Below are positions 24,282 to 32,793 of a DNA stretch of 53,440 nt, in pieces. A model generated the notes under the pieces. That model searched no databases. It was not told where the DNA came from and worked only from the letters and a program-made list of their open reading frames with translations. A program made the position numbers and the translations under genes. Source of the stretch: Sulfurisoma sp. Lineage in GTDB: Bacteria > Pseudomonadota > Gammaproteobacteria > Burkholderiales > Rhodocyclaceae. Within the stretch, counting starts at the first letter, position 1; every line of letters begins with the position of its first letter. The stretch spans positions 1 to 53,440 of the forward strand of contig JAUYFI010000058.1 in the NCBI GenBank assembly GCA_030691075.1. The letters are read 5' to 3'.

Positions 24282-24313
24282 AAAAAGTCGGCGGTGGCGA
24301 GACGCCACCGCCG
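24282..24313 (-). repeat. 26-bp motif forming a hairpin between sspA and sspB
   Basis: AAAAAGTCGGCGGTGGCGAG then ACG. Here CGGCGGTGGCG and CGCCACCGCCG make a perfect 11-bp stem with a 3-nt loop. On the minus strand, the direction of transcription, it is followed by ACTTTTTC, so it has the form of an intrinsic terminator or attenuator. Confidence 0.65.
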
Positions 24314-24336
24314 TGGGTACGGGTACGGCTACGCCA

Positions 24337-24933
24337 TCAGCGGCGCATTACCTTTTCGGTCGGCGTCAACGCATCGATGAAGCCCTGGCGCGAGAAGATA
24401 CGTTCGGCATACTTCGCCAGCGGCGCGGCCACCTTGGGCAGTTCAATGCCATAGTGGCCGAGGCGCCACAGCAGCGGCGCGATGGCCACGTCGAGCATCG
24501 AAAAGTCGTCGCCGAGCATGAACTTCTGCTTGTTGAACACTGGCGACAACTCGGTCAGGCGATCACGCACGTGAGCGCGCGCCTTGTCCGCCGACTTGAG
24601 GTTCTTCTCCAGCGGGTCGATGTTGCTGAACAACTCGTGCTCCATCGTGTACAGCAACTGGCGCGCCTTGGCGCGCGTCTGCGGATCCGGCGGCATCAGC
24701 TGCGGATGCGGGAAACGCTCGTCGATGTACTCGTTGATGATGTTGGCCTCGTAAAGGACGAGGTCGCGATCCACCAGAACCGGCACGCGGTTGTACGGGT
24801 TGATGACAGCGATGTCTTCCGGTTTGTTGAACAGATCGACGTCGATCACCTGGAAGTCCATCTGCTTCTCGTACAGGACGATGCGGCAGCGATGGCTGAA
24901 TGGGCACGTGGTGCCCGAGTACAGGTTCATCAT
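24337..24933 (-). CDS. sspA: Stringent starvation protein A (GST-like)
   Basis: 198 residues from MMNLYSGTTCPFSHRCRI. It has the glutathione-transferase fold: thioredoxin-like N-terminal half (NPYNRVPVLVDRDLVLYEAN) and helical C-terminal half (MLDVAIAPLLWRLGHYG). SspA binds RNA polymerase and alters stress and stationary-phase transcription rather than acting as an enzyme. Starts farther upstream add an unconserved extension that reaches toward petC. The gene is downstream of petC in the same direction. Confidence 0.95.
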   Translation of the reverse strand: MMNLYSGTTCPFSHRCRIVLYEKQMDFQVIDVDLFNKPEDIAVINPYNRVPVLVDRDLVLYEANIINEYIDERFPHPQLMPPDPQTRAKARQLLYTMEHELFSNIDPLEKNLKSADKARAHVRDRLTELSPVFNKQKFMLGDDFSMLDVAIAPLLWRLGHYGIELPKVAAPLAKYAERIFSRQGFIDALTPTEKVMRR

Positions 24934-25038
24934 GGTACTCGTACCCCAGGAATAGTCGGCATCTCGCACCACTTTGCGAACGGGTGGCGGGTTCATGTCA
25001 CGATGCCCCATAATTTGCATCCGGCTCGGCGAAGTTTG

Positions 25039-25749
25039 TTAATGAATGTCTTTCCAGTATTCGCGCTTGAGTGCATACGCGAACACGAAAAGGACGGCTA
25101 GGGCGATCAGCACGATAACGCCGAGTCTCTTGCGGAACTCGGCCATCGGCTCGCCCATCCAGTTGATGAAACCGACCAGATCGGCGACGGCGGCGTCGAA
25201 TTCCGCTGGCTTGAGCTTGCCGGGCTTCACCAGCTTGAGCTTGTGGTCAGCACCCATCTCCTGCTCGCCCTGCAGTTCCCACAACACATGGGGCATGCCG
25301 ACGTTGGCGAAGGCAACGTTGTTCCAGCCGGTCGACCGGGTCTCGTCGCGGTAGAAGCCACGCAGATAAGTATAGAGCCAGTCGGAGCCGGAGCCGAACT
25401 CGGAAGCGCGGGCGCGGGCGATTACGGTGAGGTCGGGAGGCGGCGCGCCGAACCAGGCCTTGGCGTCGGCGCGCTGCATCGCGATGGTCATCTGTTCCCC
25501 CACCTTGTCGGCGGTAAACAGCAGACTGCCGCGGATTTGTTCCTCGGTCAGGCCGATGTCCGTCAGGCGGTTGTAGCGCAGATAGGACGCCGAGTGGCAG
25601 TTCAGGCAGTAATTGACGAAGAGCTTGGCGCCGTGCTGCAGGGCGGGCAGATCGTTGGCCTTGTTCGGCGCGCGGTCGAGGTGCAGTTCGGGGTCGCTGG
25701 CGAAGGCCAGCAGCGGAACCCACAAAAGGGCGATGAGCAGCTTTTTCAT
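25039..25749 (-). CDS. petC: Cytochrome c1 of the bc1 complex
   Basis: 236 residues. A signal peptide (MKKLLIALLWVPLLAFA) precedes the single c-type haem site CNLCH? seen here as NYCLNCHSASYLRYNR, and a C-terminal membrane anchor (VIVLIALAVLFVFAYAL) ends in KREYWKDIH. The Met axial ligand probably lies in VGMPHVLWE. It passes electrons from the Rieske protein to periplasmic cytochromes. The start overlaps the petB stop by 4 nt, and sspA-sspB follow in the same direction. Confidence 0.97.
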   Translation of the reverse strand: MKKLLIALLWVPLLAFASDPELHLDRAPNKANDLPALQHGAKLFVNYCLNCHSASYLRYNRLTDIGLTEEQIRGSLLFTADKVGEQMTIAMQRADAKAWFGAPPPDLTVIARARASEFGSGSDWLYTYLRGFYRDETRSTGWNNVAFANVGMPHVLWELQGEQEMGADHKLKLVKPGKLKPAEFDAAVADLVGFINWMGEPMAEFRKRLGVIVLIALAVLFVFAYALKREYWKDIH

Positions 25750-27047
25750 TTGAAAGTCACCCTATCCGGCTCGGGCTGGCACTTGTCCAGCTTGGTGTAG
25801 ATCGGCATCGCCAGGAAGAACATGAAATAGATCACCGAGCAGATCTGCGCCACGAGGGTGCGCCCCGGCGTCGGCGCCAGCACGCCCAGATAGCCGAGGA
25901 TGAAGAACGACACGACCCAGACGGCGAGGAAGGTCTTGAAGATCGGGCCGCGGTAGCGGATCGACTTCGCCGGGCTGCGATCCAGCCAGGGCAGGAAGAA
26001 GAAGATCATCACCCCGGCGCCCATCGCCACCACGCCCCAGAACTTGGCGTCGATGCCGAACAGCGGGTAAGTCACCGCGCGCAGCAACGAGTAGTAGGGC
26101 GTGAAGTACCACACCGGCGCGATGTGTTGCGGCGTCACCAGCGGGTCGGCCGGGATGAAGTTGTTGTACTCGAGGAAGTAGCCGCCGCCCTCGGGCATGA
26201 AGAACATGATCACCGAGAACACCATCAGGAACACGACCACGCCGACGATGTCCTTCACCGTGTAGTACGGGTGGAAGGGAATGCCGTCGAGCGGAATGCC
26301 GTTCGCATCCTTCTTCTTCTTGATCTCGACGCCGTCCGGGTTGTTGGAGCCGACTTCGTGCAGCGCCAGGATGTGGGCGGCGACGAGGCCGACCAGCACC
26401 AGCGGCACGGCGATGACGTGGAAGGCGAACATGCGGTTCAGCGTCGCGTCGGTGATGACATAGTCGCCGCGGATCCAGATGGACAGGGGCTCGCCGATCA
26501 GCGGGATGGCGGAGAACAGGTTGAGAATCACCTGCGCGCCCCAGTAGGACATCTGGCCCCAGGGCAACAGATAGCCCGTGAAAGCCTGCGACATCAGCGC
26601 CAGGAAGAGCATCACGCCGAAGACCCAGACCAGCTCGCGCGGCTTGCGGTAGGAACCGTAGATCATGCCGCGGAACATGTGCAGATAGACGACGATGAAG
26701 AAGGCCGAGGCGCCGGTCGAGTGCATGTAGCGGATCAACCAGCCCCACGGCACGTCGCGCACGATGTACTCGACGCTGGCGAAGGCCACCGGCACGCCGG
26801 AGGCGTTGAGCGAGGCGTCCGGCTTGTAGTGCATGGTCAGGAAGATGCCGGTGACGATCTGGATCACCAGCACCAGCAGGGCCAGCGAGCCGAAGAAGTA
26901 CCAGAAGTTGAAGTTCTTCGGCGCGTAATACTTGGCCAGATGGTCGTTCCACATCGCCGTCAGCGGAAAGCGGGCATCGACCCACTCGGTGACGTTCCCG
27001 ATCAGCGTGCCGTCGGTCTTGAATTTTTCGCTACTCGAAGCAGCCAT
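25746..27047 (-). CDS. petB: Cytochrome b of the bc1 complex
   Basis: 433 residues with eight or more membrane helices. The haem-ligating helices show YMHSTGASAFFIVVYLHMFR and AFHVIAVPLVLVGLVAAHIL, and the quinol-oxidation site has the family motif near TPYYSLLRAVTYPLFG. It oxidises ubiquinol and moves protons across the inner membrane. Second gene of petABC, 3 nt after petA and overlapping petC. Length fits bacterial cytochrome b with a C-terminal extension. Confidence 0.98.
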   Translation of the reverse strand: MAASSSEKFKTDGTLIGNVTEWVDARFPLTAMWNDHLAKYYAPKNFNFWYFFGSLALLVLVIQIVTGIFLTMHYKPDASLNASGVPVAFASVEYIVRDVPWGWLIRYMHSTGASAFFIVVYLHMFRGMIYGSYRKPRELVWVFGVMLFLALMSQAFTGYLLPWGQMSYWGAQVILNLFSAIPLIGEPLSIWIRGDYVITDATLNRMFAFHVIAVPLVLVGLVAAHILALHEVGSNNPDGVEIKKKKDANGIPLDGIPFHPYYTVKDIVGVVVFLMVFSVIMFFMPEGGGYFLEYNNFIPADPLVTPQHIAPVWYFTPYYSLLRAVTYPLFGIDAKFWGVVAMGAGVMIFFFLPWLDRSPAKSIRYRGPIFKTFLAVWVVSFFILGYLGVLAPTPGRTLVAQICSVIYFMFFLAMPIYTKLDKCQPEPDRVTFK

Positions 27048-27050
27048 GAC

Positions 27051-27641
27051 TTACGCTCCCTTGCTGTCGTCGCCAATGACGATCTTGGCGTCGCCCAGAT
27101 ATTTGTGCGGCGGAACTTCGAGGTTGTCCGGCGCCGGCTTGCTCTTGTAGACGCGGCCGGCGAGGTCGAAGGTGGAACCGTGGCAGGGGCAGAAGAATCC
27201 GCCTTGCCAGTCGGGTTCGATGGCCAGGGTCGGATCAAACTTCTCGGTCGGCGAGCAGCCCAGGTGGGTGCAAATGCCGACGGCCACCATGATCTCCGGC
27301 TTGATCGAACGGGTCGCGTTCTTCGCGTACTCGGGCTGCATCGGCTTGTCCGACTTGGGATCGACCAGCTTGGCGTCGACCTTCTTCAGGCCGTCGAGCA
27401 TTTCCTTGGTGCGATGGATGATCCACACCGGCTTGCCGCGCCATTCGACGGTCATCATCTCGCCCGGCTTAAGCATGCTGATGTCGGCCTCGACCGGTGC
27501 GCCGGCGGCCTTGGCCCGTTCGGAGGGAGCGAAGCTCGCCAGGAACGGGACGGCCGCCGCCGCACCCGCAACGCCGCCGACCGCGGCAGTGGCGACGATG
27601 AGTCGGCGCCGGCCGCAATCCACTGTATCGTCACAGCTCAT
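27051..27641 (-). CDS. petA: Rieske iron-sulfur subunit of the bc1 complex
   Basis: 196 residues from the ATG at 27641, with AGGAAAA upstream. The N-terminus has a Tat-like GRRRLIVATAAVGGVAGAAA signal anchor. The [2Fe-2S] ligands are Cys124 and His126 (CTHLGC) and Cys151 and His154 (CPCHGS); Cys129 and Cys153 would form the disulfide. It moves electrons from quinol to cytochrome c1. First gene of petABC-sspA-sspB; a promoter should lie in the 138 bp upstream, which hold no gene. Confidence 0.98.
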   Translation of the reverse strand: MSCDDTVDCGRRRLIVATAAVGGVAGAAAAVPFLASFAPSERAKAAGAPVEADISMLKPGEMMTVEWRGKPVWIIHRTKEMLDGLKKVDAKLVDPKSDKPMQPEYAKNATRSIKPEIMVAVGICTHLGCSPTEKFDPTLAIEPDWQGGFFCPCHGSTFDLAGRVYKSKPAPDNLEVPPHKYLGDAKIVIGDDSKGA

Positions 27642-27779
27642 GGTGAATTTTCCTGAAGGTGGAAGAATGGGGAAAAGGAGAACGGGCGGACCCGAAAAGC
27701 GCACGATTATAGCGGGTCGCAAAAGCGAATTAAAGCCTAAATTAGCGCATGCTAATCAGAGCCCCCATGGCGAGCAGCC

Positions 27780-28967
27780 TCAAATTGAACCATTTTGGTG
27801 CATTTCGTCGATTTTACTGGCGCTGTAGCCCAGTTCCGCCAGCACCTCATCGGTGTGCTGGCCTAGACTCGGCCCAATCCACTTCACCCCGCCCGGAGTC
27901 TCCGAAAGCTTGGGCACGATGCCCGGCATGCGGAACGGCTTGTCGTCCGGCAGATGCGCCGCAAGCAGCATCTCGCGCGCCAGGTATTGTGGATCGGCGA
28001 ACATGTCTTCCGCCGAATAGATTCGGCTCGCCGGCACTTGCGCCGCCGCGGTAACGCGCAAGATCTCGTCGGCGTCGTGGGCAGCGACCCATTCGCCGAT
28101 CACCGCGTAGAGTTCCCCGGCGCGGGAATCGCGCCCGGCGTTGTCGGCGAGCTGCGGATCATCCGCCAGGTCGTGGCGGCCGATGGCCTGCATGAGGCGC
28201 CGGAAGATCGCATCGCCGTTGGCGCCGATGATCAGGTGCTTGCCGTCCTTCGTCGTATGGGTATTCGACGGCGTGATCCCCGGCATGATGTTGCCGGTCC
28301 GCTCGCGCACGAAGCCGAACACATCGAACTCCGGCACCAGACTCTCCATCATGGCGAACACCGCTTCGTAGAGCGCGACATCGACCACCTGCCCCGCTCC
28401 GCCATTCACTTCCTTGTTGCGCAGTGCCATCAGCCCGCCGATCGCGCCCCACAGCGCCGCGATCGAGTCGCCGATCGACACCCCGGTCTTGACCGGCGGT
28501 CGGTCGGGAAAGCCGGTGACGGAGCGCAGCCCACCCATCGACTCGCCGATGGCGCCGAAGCCGGGCTGTGCGGCCATCGGCCCGGTCTGGCCGAAACCGG
28601 ACAGGCGCACCATGACCAGCCCCGGATTGATCTCGCGCAGGGCCTCCCAGCCCAGCCCGAGCTTTTCCAGCACGCCGGGGCGGAAGTTCTCGACCACGAT
28701 GTCGGCGCTTTTCACCAGCCGCCGCACCATCTCGACGCCATCCGGATGCTTGAGATTGGCCGTGACCGACTTCTTGTTGCGGGCCTGGACGTACCACCAC
28801 AGCGACGTGTCGCCGTAGAGCTTGCGCCACTTGCGCAGCGGATCGCCCTCCCCCGGCGCCTCGATCTTGATCACCTCGGCACCGAATTCGGCGAGGATGC
28901 GCGAGCAGAACGGCCCGGCGATCAGGGTGCCGAGTTCGACAACGCGAACACCTTCGAGCGGCTTCAT
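27780..28967 (-). CDS. Class III CoA-transferase (CaiB/BaiF, formyl-CoA transferase-like)
   Basis: 395 residues from MKPLEGVRVVELGTLIAGPF. The family III pattern is complete: GAEVIKIEAPGEGDPLRKW near 32, NLKHPDGVEMVRRLV, and the active-site Asp167 in VKTGVSIGDSIAALWG. Such enzymes move CoA between acyl-CoA and carboxylates through an Asp-acyl intermediate. Substrates are varied (formate/oxalate, succinate with aromatic acids, carnitine) and not predictable here. It follows recR on the same strand after a 250-bp gap with inverted repeats, so it is probably a separate unit. Confidence 0.92.
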   Translation of the reverse strand: MKPLEGVRVVELGTLIAGPFCSRILAEFGAEVIKIEAPGEGDPLRKWRKLYGDTSLWWYVQARNKKSVTANLKHPDGVEMVRRLVKSADIVVENFRPGVLEKLGLGWEALREINPGLVMVRLSGFGQTGPMAAQPGFGAIGESMGGLRSVTGFPDRPPVKTGVSIGDSIAALWGAIGGLMALRNKEVNGGAGQVVDVALYEAVFAMMESLVPEFDVFGFVRERTGNIMPGITPSNTHTTKDGKHLIIGANGDAIFRRLMQAIGRHDLADDPQLADNAGRDSRAGELYAVIGEWVAAHDADEILRVTAAAQVPASRIYSAEDMFADPQYLAREMLLAAHLPDDKPFRMPGIVPKLSETPGGVKWIGPSLGQHTDEVLAELGYSASKIDEMHQNGSI

Positions 28968-29038
28968 GTCAGTTGCTCCACCGCGCGTCGCGCCACCCGC
29001 GACGCATGAAACGTCTTGTTCGTTGGGGAGCAGGGCGC

Positions 29039-29140
29039 GCCGAGGGTAGCGGGTAGCCGCCACCGCTCATGTCATCCGGACCGGGCTGCGCCCGGCCCTC
29101 CTTCTTTACTTCGCCATGTCGGCTACCCGCCACCCTCGGC
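29039..29140. repeat. 20-bp inverted repeat upstream of the CoA-transferase
   Basis: GCCGAGGGTAGCGGGTAGCC (29039-29058) pairs with 29121-29140 with one mismatch, across 62 nt that contain a second hairpin CCGGGC-TGC-GCCCGG (29081-29095). A further hairpin CGTCGCG/CGCGACG sits at 28987-29005. The region lies between recR stop and the CoA-transferase start and holds no gene; it may be a terminator for the dnaX-recR operon or a small mobile repeat. Confidence 0.55.
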
Positions 29141-29215
29141 GGGGCACACCGGCGCTGCTGGGCCGCCAAACACCCTCGACGCTGGCTGATCGGGCACCAA
29201 ACGTCGAGTTTCATC

Positions 29216-29812
29216 CTAGTAGTCGCGCCGCTCGATCAGCGCCTGCGCGACGGTGGCGGCGTCGGTGTATTCGATCTCGCCGCCGACCGGCAGACCACGC
29301 GCGATGCGGCTGACCTTGAGACCGCGCGCATGCAGGATTTCCGAGAGGTAGTGGGCGGTCGCCTCGCCCTCGTTGGTGAAATTGGTGGCGAGAATCACTT
29401 CCTTCACCACGCCGTCGGTGGCGCGCGCCAGCAGGCGTTCGAAGGCCAATTCGCGCGGACCGATGCCGTCGAGCGGCGAGAGCCGGCCGAGCAGCACATA
29501 GTAAAGCCCGTTGTAGGCGTGGCTCTGCTCCATGCCGTTAAGATCCATCGGCATCTCGACCACGCATAGCTGCGAGGCATCCCGCTTGGGCGAGGCACAA
29601 CGGTCGCAGACCTCGGATTCGGTAAAGGTATTGCAGCGCGCACAGTGATGTAGATTTTCGAGCCCGCGATGCAATGCCGCCGCCAGGCGCCCGGCGCCGC
29701 GACGGTCGCGCTGCAGCAAATGGTAGGCCATGCGCTGCGCCGATTTGGGGCCGACGCCGGGCAGGCAGCGCAGCGCCTCGATCAGTTCGTCGAGGCTGGA
29801 CGGTAGTGTCAC
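29216..29812 (-). CDS. recR: Recombination protein RecR
   Basis: 198 residues, the normal size. N-terminal helix-hairpin-helix [20 protein letters not shown], a zinc finger [16 protein letters not shown] near 57-72, and a Toprim domain with [13 protein letters not shown] and [16 protein letters not shown]. RecR works with RecF and RecO to load RecA at gaps. It starts 1 nt after ybaB, closing the dnaX-ybaB-recR operon. Confidence 0.98.
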   Translation of the reverse strand: MTLPSSLDELIEALRCLPGVGPKSAQRMAYHLLQRDRRGAGRLAAALHRGLENLHHCARCNTFTESEVCDRCASPKRDASQLCVVEMPMDLNGMEQSHAYNGLYYVLLGRLSPLDGIGPRELAFERLLARATDGVVKEVILATNFTNEGEATAHYLSEILHARGLKVSRIARGLPVGGEIEYTDAATVAQALIERRDY

Positions 29813-29813
29813 G

Positions 29814-30140
29814 TCAGAAGGGAAGTTTCATGCCGGGCGGCAGGTTGAGACCGGAGGTAAAGCCGCTCATCTTTTCCTGCATGGTCTGCTCGGCGCGGCG
29901 GTTGGCGTCGTTCAACGCGGCGGCGATCAGATCCTCCAGCATCTCCTTGTCGTCCATGACGGACGGATCGATGGTGACGCGCTTGACGTCGTGCTTGCAG
30001 GTCATCGTCACCTTGACCATGCCGGCGCCGGACTGGCCCTCGACCTCAAGCAGCGCAAGCTCCTGTTGCGCCTTCTCCATGTTAGCCTGCATCTGCTGGG
30101 CCTGCTTCATCAATCCGGCTATGCCGCCCTTGTTGAACAT
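29814..30140 (-). CDS. ybaB: Nucleoid-associated protein YbaB/EbfC
   Basis: 108 residues. Starts [20 protein letters not shown] and has the family core [15 protein letters not shown] and [15 protein letters not shown]. The small dimer binds DNA as tweezers and affects nucleoid structure. It lies 17 nt after dnaX and 1 nt before recR, the standard order. Confidence 0.97.
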   Translation of the reverse strand: MFNKGGIAGLMKQAQQMQANMEKAQQELALLEVEGQSGAGMVKVTMTCKHDVKRVTIDPSVMDDKEMLEDLIAAALNDANRRAEQTMQEKMSGFTSGLNLPPGMKLPF

Positions 30141-30157
30141 CGCTCACTCCTGGTTTT

Positions 30158-31882
30158 CTAAACGGGTTTGATCGTCGATTCGTCGATGCTGGCATCGAAC
30201 AGGTCCACCACCTCGCGCACGAAGGGATCCTGTTCGATGGCCGCGATGGCGTGCTCCTGCCGCTCGCGCCGCTCGGTGGCCGTGCGTGCCGCCGGCGTCT
30301 CGCTTTGGACGTCGCCCAGCACGATGTCGAGCTTGAGCGGCCGGCCGAAATGCGTCTGCAATTCGGTTTGCAGCTTGTCCTGCTGGCCCTTGTTCATCAG
30401 CAAGCCCTTGTGCGCCGGCGGCAGGCGCAGGGTGATCTGCGACTCGGCCAGCTCCGCCAGTTCGCAATGCTGGGCCAGTTGCTTGGCCATGCCGGTGAGT
30501 GTCAGACGATCGGCGATGGCGTGCCATTCGGTCGCTGCAGCAGGAGCGGCCGGGACCGGCGTCGAGGGCGGCGGCAAAAAAGTGCCGCCCGATGGGCGTC
30601 CAACTAATTTGGCTTCGCCCACGGGGATAGCCTGCTCGCGCAGGCCCGTTGTCGGCGCTGGCGATACGGCAACCGGCGCGACGGCCGCGGCCTGGACGGG
30701 CGCGGATTGGGCTGGCGTAGCTGCCGCCGTCCCACGAGGCACCGGGCGCGGCGCGGCGGATGCCTGAGCGGCCGAAGCGGTCGTGCCGAGCAGTGCCGGC
30801 ATCTCCGGTCTAAAGGCGACCAGCCGCAGCAGCGTCATGGTGAAGCCGGCGTATTCGTCGGGCGCCAGCGGCAGGTCGTCGCGGCCGTGGATGGCGATCT
30901 GGTAGCACAGTTGCAGGAACTCGCGGTCGAAGCCGGCGGCGTAAGGCGCCAGGCGCTGCCGCTCGGACTCGTCGATGATGGCCTGCGGCGCGAACTGGGC
31001 CAGGGCGATGCGGTGGAACAGCGTCGCCAGTTCCTGCAACGCCGAATCGAACGACAGGCTCCTCGCATCCATGCCGTCGGCCACGGCCAGCATGGCCTGC
31101 GCGTCGCCCGCGACGAGCCCGTCGAGAATGGCGTGGAGATGATCCTCGCCGACCGTGCCGAGCATGTCGCGCACGTCCTCCTCGGTGACCCGTCCGGCGC
31201 CGTGGGCGATGGCCTGGTCGAGCAGGGAAAGCGCGTCGCGCATCGAGCCGGCGGCGGCCTTGGCGATGTGGCGCAGCGCGGCCGGCTCGCAGCTCACCTG
31301 CTCGGCCTCGAGAATGCGCGTGAGATGCTCGACGATGTGCCCCGGCGGCATCTGCTTGAGGTTGAACTGCAAGCAGCGGGAGAGCACCGTGACCGGGATC
31401 TTCTGCGGATCGGTGGTGGCAAGGATGAACTTGATGTGCTCCGGCGGTTCCTCCAGCGTCTTCAACATGGCGTTGAAGGCCGACGTCGAGAGCATATGCA
31501 CTTCGTCGATGACGAAGACCTTGAAGCGGCCGCGCGTCGGCGAGTAGACGGCGTTGTCGAGCAGGTCGCGCATCTGGTCGACCTTGGTGTTGGTCGCCGC
31601 GTCGACTTCTATCAGATCGACGAAGCGACCATTGTCGATTTCCTGGCAGGAAGAACAGGTGCCGCAGGGCGTCGCCGTGATGCCGGTTTCGCAATTCAGC
31701 GCCTTGGCCATGATGCGCGCGATGGTGGTCTTGCCGACGCCGCGCGTGCCGGTGAACAGGTAGGCGTGGTGCAGGCGCTGCTGATCGAGGGCATGGGTCA
31801 GCGCACGGACGACGTGCTCCTGCCCGACCAGCGTCGCAAACGACTTGGGGCGCCACTTGCGGGCGAGAACCTGATAACTCAT
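30158..31882 (-). CDS. dnaX: DNA polymerase III subunit gamma/tau
   Basis: 574 residues. AAA+ clamp-loader subunit: Walker A LFTGTRGVGKTTIARIMAKA near 45, zinc module CGTCSSCQEI, Walker B VFVIDEVHML, and the SRC motif VLSRCLQF. The C-terminal tau part contains a Pro/Ala-rich linker then a polymerase-binding region. The linker near residue 405-412 contains a weak match to the 26-bp motif (30648). A U6 run (T TTT TTG) occurs in the linker, but a -1 shift there would open a long frame rather than stop, so short gamma is not clearly made this way. Confidence 0.98.
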   Translation of the reverse strand: MSYQVLARKWRPKSFATLVGQEHVVRALTHALDQQRLHHAYLFTGTRGVGKTTIARIMAKALNCETGITATPCGTCSSCQEIDNGRFVDLIEVDAATNTKVDQMRDLLDNAVYSPTRGRFKVFVIDEVHMLSTSAFNAMLKTLEEPPEHIKFILATTDPQKIPVTVLSRCLQFNLKQMPPGHIVEHLTRILEAEQVSCEPAALRHIAKAAAGSMRDALSLLDQAIAHGAGRVTEEDVRDMLGTVGEDHLHAILDGLVAGDAQAMLAVADGMDARSLSFDSALQELATLFHRIALAQFAPQAIIDESERQRLAPYAAGFDREFLQLCYQIAIHGRDDLPLAPDEYAGFTMTLLRLVAFRPEMPALLGTTASAAQASAAPRPVPRGTAAATPAQSAPVQAAAVAPVAVSPAPTTGLREQAIPVGEAKLVGRPSGGTFLPPPSTPVPAAPAAATEWHAIADRLTLTGMAKQLAQHCELAELAESQITLRLPPAHKGLLMNKGQQDKLQTELQTHFGRPLKLDIVLGDVQSETPAARTATERRERQEHAIAAIEQDPFVREVVDLFDASIDESTIKPV

Positions 31883-31905
31883 GGCCGGATTCTAACAAAC
31901 GAAAA

Positions 31906-31928
31906 GGGGCATCCCGACGGGATGCCCC
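31906..31928 (-). terminator. Intrinsic terminator after the Spy-like gene
   Basis: Perfect 10-bp stem GGGGCATCCC/GGGATGCCCC with a 3-nt loop, 23 nt after the stop at 31952; the minus strand continues TTTTCGTTT. Confidence 0.9.
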
Positions 31929-31951
31929 TGCGCTCGAACTGCGACGAAAAA

Positions 31952-32557
31952 TCAACCGTGGCGGTGCTCGGCCTCGTCGCACATGCCCTGCGGACCGGGC
32001 TGGCCCGGTTTCGCCGCCGGCGGGCCGCCGCGACGCCCGCCCGGGCCGCTCATCGAACCCATGCGGGTCATATGCGTATCGGCGGCCTTCTTCTGCCCGG
32101 GCGTCAGGCTGTCGTACAGGCGCTTGAAGGCATCGGTCACCGCCTCGTGGGCGGCCAGTCGTTCCTTCATGGCCGCGTTCATCTGGGTCATGTGCTCCGG
32201 GGCAGTCAGCTTTTCGTCCCGCGCCTTGTCGCGCATGGCCTGCATGCCCTTGCCCGCCTCTGCCTTGGCCTTGTCGGCGAAAGCGTTCCACAGCGGCTCC
32301 TGCTGCGCCGTGGGCTTGAGTTCGGACTTGAGCATGGACAAGCGCTGCTCGGCGCGCGCCGCCGGGTCGAACTTCATGCCGCTCTTCATCATGCCGGGGC
32401 CACCCATTCCACCCATTCCACCCATGCCGCTCATGCCCATGGGCCCCATGTTGCAGCCCCCCGCTCCGCCCATGCCGGGCTGGGCCCAGGCGACGGCGGT
32501 GGCGCCGAGAATGCCGGCCGCCACGATACTGGCAAAAATCTTTGTGCTCGATTCCAT
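31952..32557 (-). CDS. Periplasmic Spy/CpxP-like LTXXQ protein
   Basis: 201 residues. Signal peptide MESSTKIFASIVAAGILGAT with cleavage near AWAQ; a Gly/Met-rich segment (about 28-60) with repeated GMGGM; then a helical part with LKPTAQQEPLWNAF and LTPGQKKAADTHM, the LTXXQ-type signature of Spy/CpxP proteins. Such proteins are periplasmic chaperones or stress and metal sensors. The Met-rich and His-rich ends could bind copper or another metal, which is inference. The gene lies between SRP RNA and dnaX and ends at a strong terminator. Confidence 0.82.
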   Translation of the reverse strand: MESSTKIFASIVAAGILGATAVAWAQPGMGGAGGCNMGPMGMSGMGGMGGMGGPGMMKSGMKFDPAARAEQRLSMLKSELKPTAQQEPLWNAFADKAKAEAGKGMQAMRDKARDEKLTAPEHMTQMNAAMKERLAAHEAVTDAFKRLYDSLTPGQKKAADTHMTRMGSMSGPGGRRGGPPAAKPGQPGPQGMCDEAEHRHG

Positions 32558-32683
32558 TGAAATCTCCTGTAGAAAGATCGCCCGAACATTGCGTGGCGAT
32601 GGGCGTATTCAAGCGCGGCTCTGTAAGCGCCTTGTGTCGACAGCCGGAGACTTTGTAAGGGGATGTTGCAGAAAAAATGAAGG

Positions 32684-32783
32684 GTGGCGAGCCTGACCCC
32701 CGGCACTTGCGTTTAATGGCTGTGGCTGCTTCCTTCCGGACCTGACCAGATTCACCATCCCGCAATGCGGGGAGACCCGCCAC
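32684..32783 (-). ncRNA. ffs: Signal recognition particle 4.5S RNA
   Basis: Minus strand contains the universal SRP domain IV core GGTCAGGTCCGGAAGGAAGC then AGCC. The 5' end GTGGCG (32783) pairs with CGCCAC at the 3' end (32684), giving a 100-nt hairpin like bacterial 4.5S RNA. It binds Ffh and targets membrane proteins. A T run (ATTTTTTC) follows at the 3' end as a terminator. Ends are set from pairing and may be off by a few bases. Confidence 0.95.
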
Positions 32784-32793
32784 GACCAGAATT

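Noticed and set aside
30560..30600. Programmed -1 frameshift in dnaX at T TTT TTG
   Set aside because: The heptamer is in the right phase, but the shifted frame stays open to about 30144 instead of stopping, so it would not make the short gamma form.
30648..30678. Full copy of the 26-bp motif inside dnaX
   Set aside because: Only the central part matches; it is listed as a weak match because the Pro/Ala linker composition could produce it by chance.
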